Origin: Codonopsis lanceolata
Taxonomy: Eukaryota; Streptophyta; Magnoliopsida; Asterales; Campanulaceae
Assembly: GCA_013146195.2 (NCBI GenBank)
Contig: CM028382.1
Coordinates: 58,393,027-58,457,026 of the forward strand
Direction of reading: 5' to 3'
DNA: 64,000 nt
Shown here: positions 61,089 to 64,000 of the stretch, piece after piece
How the letters are laid out: each line of letters opens with the position of its first letter
How positions within the stretch are numbered: the stretch's first letter is position 1
Notes under the pieces: model-generated
Databases searched by the model: none
What the model was told of the DNA's origin: nothing
Seen by the model: only the letters and a program-made list of their open reading frames with translations
Position numbers and translations under genes: made by a program

Positions 61089-62320
61089 TTGAGCTGCTGA
61101 AGGGCAGCTTGGATGTGTTCGCCTGGACAGTCGAAGACATGAGGGGTATCAGCGAGAACATTGCTCGCCACGACCTCAATGTTGATCCTGCCTTTCGGCC
61201 CATTCAACAGCGGCCAAGGCAGTATTCGCCCGAGAAGAATGCAGCAATCAAAGCCGAGGTCGAGAAGCTCCTAAAGGCAGACATCATTGAGGAGATTCAG
61301 TACCCGACCTGGCTGGCTAATGTGGTGATGGTCAAGAAGGCCAATGACAAATGGCGGATGTGCGTAGACTTCACCAGCCTAAACAAAGCCTGCCCGAAAG
61401 ACTGCTATCCATTGCCCCGCATAGATGTGCTTGTCGACTCTATAGCCGGGTTCGAGATGCTCAGTTTCCTGGATGCATACTCAGGGTATCACCAGGTTAA
61501 AATGAACGAGCAAGATAAGGCGAAGACAGCCTTCCGGGCAGCTGGGGGCCTTTATTGTTACAAAATGATGCCCTTCGGGCTGAAAAATGCAGGGGCCACT
61601 TACCAGCGTATGGTCAACAAGGTTTTCGGCTCTCAGATCGGCAGAAACATGGAGGCCTACATAGATGACATGGTCATCAAAACAAAGGGCCGCGACCATA
61701 CTCTTGACCTGGCGGAGACGTTTGCCAATCTGCGCAAGCACAACATGAAGCTGAATCCGAGCAAATGCGCTTTCGGGGTCCGAGCAGGGAAGTTTCTGGG
61801 GTTCATGGTCAACCAGCGCGGTATAGAGGCCAACCCGGAGAAGATACAAGCCCTACTCGACATGGAGCAGCCTTACTGCATCAAACATATCCAGCAGTTG
61901 AATGGCAGGGTCATTGCCTTAGGCCGCTTCATCTCTCGGTCAGCTGAAAAATGCCTCCCCTTCTTCAAGGTTCTGCGCGGCAACAAGGGTTTCGAGTGGA
62001 ATGCAGACTGTGCCAAGGCCCTCGAGCAGCTCAGGGAATACCTTGGCAAACCACCTCTCCTCAGTAGCCCCATGCCCGGTGAGCCTTTATTTGTGTATCT
62101 AGCAGCCACGGACCAGGCCGTGGCCGCTGTTTTAGTTAGGGAGGAATTAGATGTTCAAAAGCATGTGTACTATGTATCCAAGGCCCTCAGTCCTGTTGAG
62201 GGTCGTTATTTTAATGTAGAAAAATTAGCTTACTCGCTTGTCATAGCCGCCTCGAAAATTACGGGCTTATTTTTTCTCGCACATGTAATCATAGTGTACA
62301 CGTATGCACCATCAAGCAAG
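61030..62320 (+). CDS. Tat-like reverse transcriptase and RNase H start (cut by gap)
   Basis: The frame is open from about 61030 (SKIKIGKAMPPEAREGL; the ATG at 61061 is internal). LDVFAWTVEDMRGI, VEKLLKADIIEEIQYPTWLANVV, then RT motifs WRMCVDFTSLNKACPKDCYP, MLSFLDAYSGYHQVKM (first catalytic Asp), MMPFGLKNAGATYQRMVN, EAYIDDMVIKTK (catalytic DD), NPSKCAFGV and FLGFMVNQRGIEANPEKI. RNase H begins with LFVYLAATDQAVAAVLV and VYYVSKALSPVEGRY, and becomes irregular just before the gap (the expected Tat ending ..AHTIVVLTDQPL appears as AHVIIVYTYAPS). The open frame that continues after the N-run belongs to another element. Confidence 0.9.
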
Positions 62321-62420
62321 NNNNNNNNNNNNNNNNNNNNNNNNNNNNNNNNNNNNNNNNNNNNNNNNNNNNNNNNNNNNNNNNNNNNNNNNNNNNNNNN
62401 NNNNNNNNNNNNNNNNNNNN
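62321..62420. other. Assembly gap (100 N)
   Basis: Exactly 100 N. Left side is Tat-like RNase H, right side the extra ORF of a Sirevirus-like element, so real sequence of unknown length is missing, or two contigs were ordered without overlap. Confidence 0.99.
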
Positions 62421-63321
62421 CTTCTCAACCTTCTCAACCTTCCCTTCAAAACCAAAATCCTCTTCTACCCCGCTCTTCCTTTGGTTCTCTAACCGAACCC
62501 TGTTCCAATCCTCCCATATCGCTGACAATTCCCCGACACGATATGAACCGATTCCCCACCAACCCTACCTTCACCTTCCCCTATACCTATATCCTCTTCC
62601 ACCAAAACCATCCCCACCCAAGACTCATTTCTTCTTACGTCTCGAACTCCCCCCTCCCCAAACGCCCTTCGAAGCTGGGACTCGCCTCGCCAAGCACCAT
62701 TCACATTGGCCAAGCATCTACTTCCAATCAACCAACCAATGCTGAAATTTTGTCCCGGCTACTAAGCCATCTACCGCGGTTAGGCGAGCTTTCAAGCATA
62801 TCTACACTTCTGAAGCACGGAAGTGGCCCTAATGCGGCGGCAAGGCCAACGGCTTAGAAGGAACCGCCGCTAATCTTCGACGCTTTCAAGAGGATGTCCG
62901 ACTTGCTTTGGATGTATGCAACACGACTTCACCGATGTCAAGATCAACATCGCAACTCAACGTGATGAAGGTTGCCGTATCATTGGGTCCATCTTCTACG
63001 ATTCCACGCCATCACTCTCCATCTCGGCCACGTCGCCCTCCGGTTTTGGAACTGAACAACCTCGCCGCAACTCGCCCATGATGTAATGAATGCCAACAGG
63101 ATTGTGATCCGGCCATCACGAAGGAGAAGCAAATGAGATCTATCAACGTAATGCCGATGGAAGAGAATACTGCTCGTGAAGAACTCGACTACGTTCTCGT
63201 TCGCTCCACCGACCTCCGACCGATGCGGATGACAATACCAACGAAGAGTGGAAGAGCTAGAGCGAGAAAGAAGAGAAAAGGAGAATGCCAGACAAAGGCA
63301 AAGGGAAAAAGACCTTGGTAG
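62421..63321 (+). pseudogene. Sirevirus-like extra ORF, C-terminal part
   Basis: Pro/Ser-rich start, then NAEILSRLLSHLPRLGELSSIS (compare EILSRLDAIYNRLGELTSIS at 33251-34099). After several frame changes it has a charged helical stretch with MEENTAREELDYV and a last segment ending KAKGKRPW. Multiple indels of one or two bases separate the pieces. Confidence 0.65.
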
Positions 63322-63683
63322 CTTTTGTATCTTTTTCTTCCCTTTCCTTTGTATTTATCTTATCTTTTGAAAACTCATTTGTATGTAAACATCTTGTTTA
63401 TAAATACGTATGATTACTGCTTTTTTTTCAAAATTATGGTGTTTAAATTCTTGCTACTTTATTGTTTACCTATATTAGAATTTAAACTGCGCTAATACCA
63501 GGTCTTTGCTTGACTCTCTCTTATCCTCCGTATGCACTTAGTTTAGTCCCTTGCATCCGAGGTGTTATTCTGCTTAATAGAGGCATGTCTACCGACTACT
63601 AATATATAAAATCTCTCTCGGGCATATTATCTATTAAATAGTTTGTTTTAAAAACCCTCATTTGTAGTAATGATGACCAGATA
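63322..63683 (+). other. Sirevirus-like spacer
   Basis: Non-coding. AGAGGCATGTCTACCGACTA at about 63581-63600 corresponds to the reverse-strand word at 32961-32978 in the other Sirevirus-like element. Confidence 0.6.
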
Positions 63684-63698
63684 TAAATAGGAGGAGAT
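63684..63698 (+). other. Sirevirus-like polypurine tract
   Basis: AAATAGGAGGAGAT directly before the LTR start TGTTGATTCTTATG; identical to the tract at 32859-32877. Confidence 0.85.
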
Positions 63699-64000
63699 TG
63701 TTGATTCTTATGTTAAATTTATATCTCGATCAAGACATTACATTAGTTTTATACTTGGTGGGCTAATCGGGCTGCGTGATCGATTAGCGTGGCAACCTAT
63801 AGAACTTTGCCTTGTATAGTTCTTGTAGGACTCTTTTCGAGTTCACGGAAGACTTCTCTCGCCACCTTCACCGGAAGACCCTTCAAAGCTTAAGATCGGT
63901 AGACCTCGTGTCAAGTCGATCTCGCTTCTACGTGTCCTCTCCAAAGATAGCTAGCCGGATTAATTCAAACTTATTTCCATATATTATTTGAATTAATCCA
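63699..64000 (+). repeat. Sirevirus-like 3' LTR start (cut by window end)
   Basis: Starts TGTTGATTCTTATG after the polypurine tract. Comparable to TGTTGTTTCTTATTG at 32858 on the minus strand. Includes GAAGACTTCTC- and GGTAGACCTC-type words as in the other LTR. Confidence 0.8.

Larger units (their letters stand above)
57350..62320 (+). mobile_element. Tat-like Ty3/gypsy element, 3' cut by gap 2
   Basis: 5' LTR (57350-58135), primer-binding site (58139), gag, protease, RT and RNase H start in order on the plus strand. GC content is higher than in the surroundings. Motifs (CEYHHDTGHTTEDC, LNKACPKDCYPLPRID, AYIDDMVIK, VYYVSKALS) match Tat-lineage gypsy elements. The rest of RNase H, integrase and 3' LTR should lie in gap 2 but the right side belongs to a different element. 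Confidence 0.88.
62421..64000 (+). mobile_element. Sirevirus-like copia 3' end, cut by gap 2 and the window end
   Basis: Plus-strand counterpart of 31606-34100. It holds the end of the extra ORF, a spacer, the AAATAGGAGGAGAT polypurine tract and the first 302 bases of the 3' LTR. Confidence 0.82.

Noticed and set aside
61061..62857. A 598-codon open frame running through the N-gap
   Set aside because: The left part is Tat-like RT/RNase H and the right part is the Sirevirus-like extra ORF; the N-run joins them artificially, so it is not a fusion protein.
1..64000. CRISPR arrays, tRNA or rRNA genes, bacterial-type operons
   Set aside because: Looked for and not seen; the tandem arrays lack regular spacer-repeat structure and no cloverleaf-like sequence was recognised. 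Sequence features are those of a plant nuclear genome.

Overview
This is nuclear DNA from a flowering plant, most likely a eudicot. The evidence is AT-rich intergenic sequence, plant-type LTR retrotransposons (Sirevirus-like copia, Tekay/chromovirus and Tat/Ogre gypsy), plant LINEs with zf-RVT and RNase H domains, Stowaway-like and hAT-like MITEs, a Mutator-like transposase with SWIM and OTU domains, a plant mobile domain pseudogene and a root-type ferredoxin-NADP reductase (FNR) pseudogene. Two runs of exactly 100 N (37651-37750, 62321-62420) are scaffold gaps. I see no intact host gene, no rRNA, no tRNA and no CRISPR array.

Layout. 1-1046: 3' end of a LINE. 1047-7720: AT-rich intergenic DNA with four exon-like repeat copies (2600-4140), a hAT MITE with a perfect 8-bp target duplication (4313-4580), a tandem array (4915-5640) and a Stowaway-like MITE (7273-7570). 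7725-14986: a block bounded by direct repeats of about 430 bp, holding a plant mobile domain pseudogene (+) and a decayed MULE transposase with a still-open OTU protease-like ORF (-); younger MITEs sit inside the transposase and inside the right-hand repeat. 15448-28603: last exon of an FNR gene (-) split by a complete Ty1/copia element (15630-28282, 5-bp TSD), itself split by a complete 5.9-kb LINE (18608-24494, 16-bp TSD). 28749-31605: DNA transposon remnants, a second Stowaway-like MITE and an old LTR fragment.

31606-37650: the 3' half of a Sirevirus-like copia (-) with an extra ORF downstream of RNase H, cut by gap 1. 37751-44438: a decayed Tekay-like gypsy (+) whose 3' LTR ends inside an Ogre/Tat-like LTR. 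44439-46482: two Ogre-like LTRs head to head, with divergent TATA boxes. 46483-56260: a direct duplication of about 0.9 kb flanks a young Sirevirus-like element (47637-54648, TSD CATCC) that lacks gag, protease, half of integrase and the first catalytic Asp segment of RT. 57350-62320: a Tat-like gypsy (+) with LTR, primer-binding site, gag, protease, RT and RNase H start, cut by gap 2. 62421-64000: the 3' end and LTR start of another Sirevirus-like element.

The window records serial insertion: host gene, then copia, then LINE; and Ogre LTR, then Tekay. Almost every coding region is broken. The longest surviving frames are copia RT/RNase H (17200-18318), Sirevirus-like RT/RNase H (49282-50922) and the Tat gag, protease and RT frames. 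All family calls come from motifs read by eye; no database search was run.
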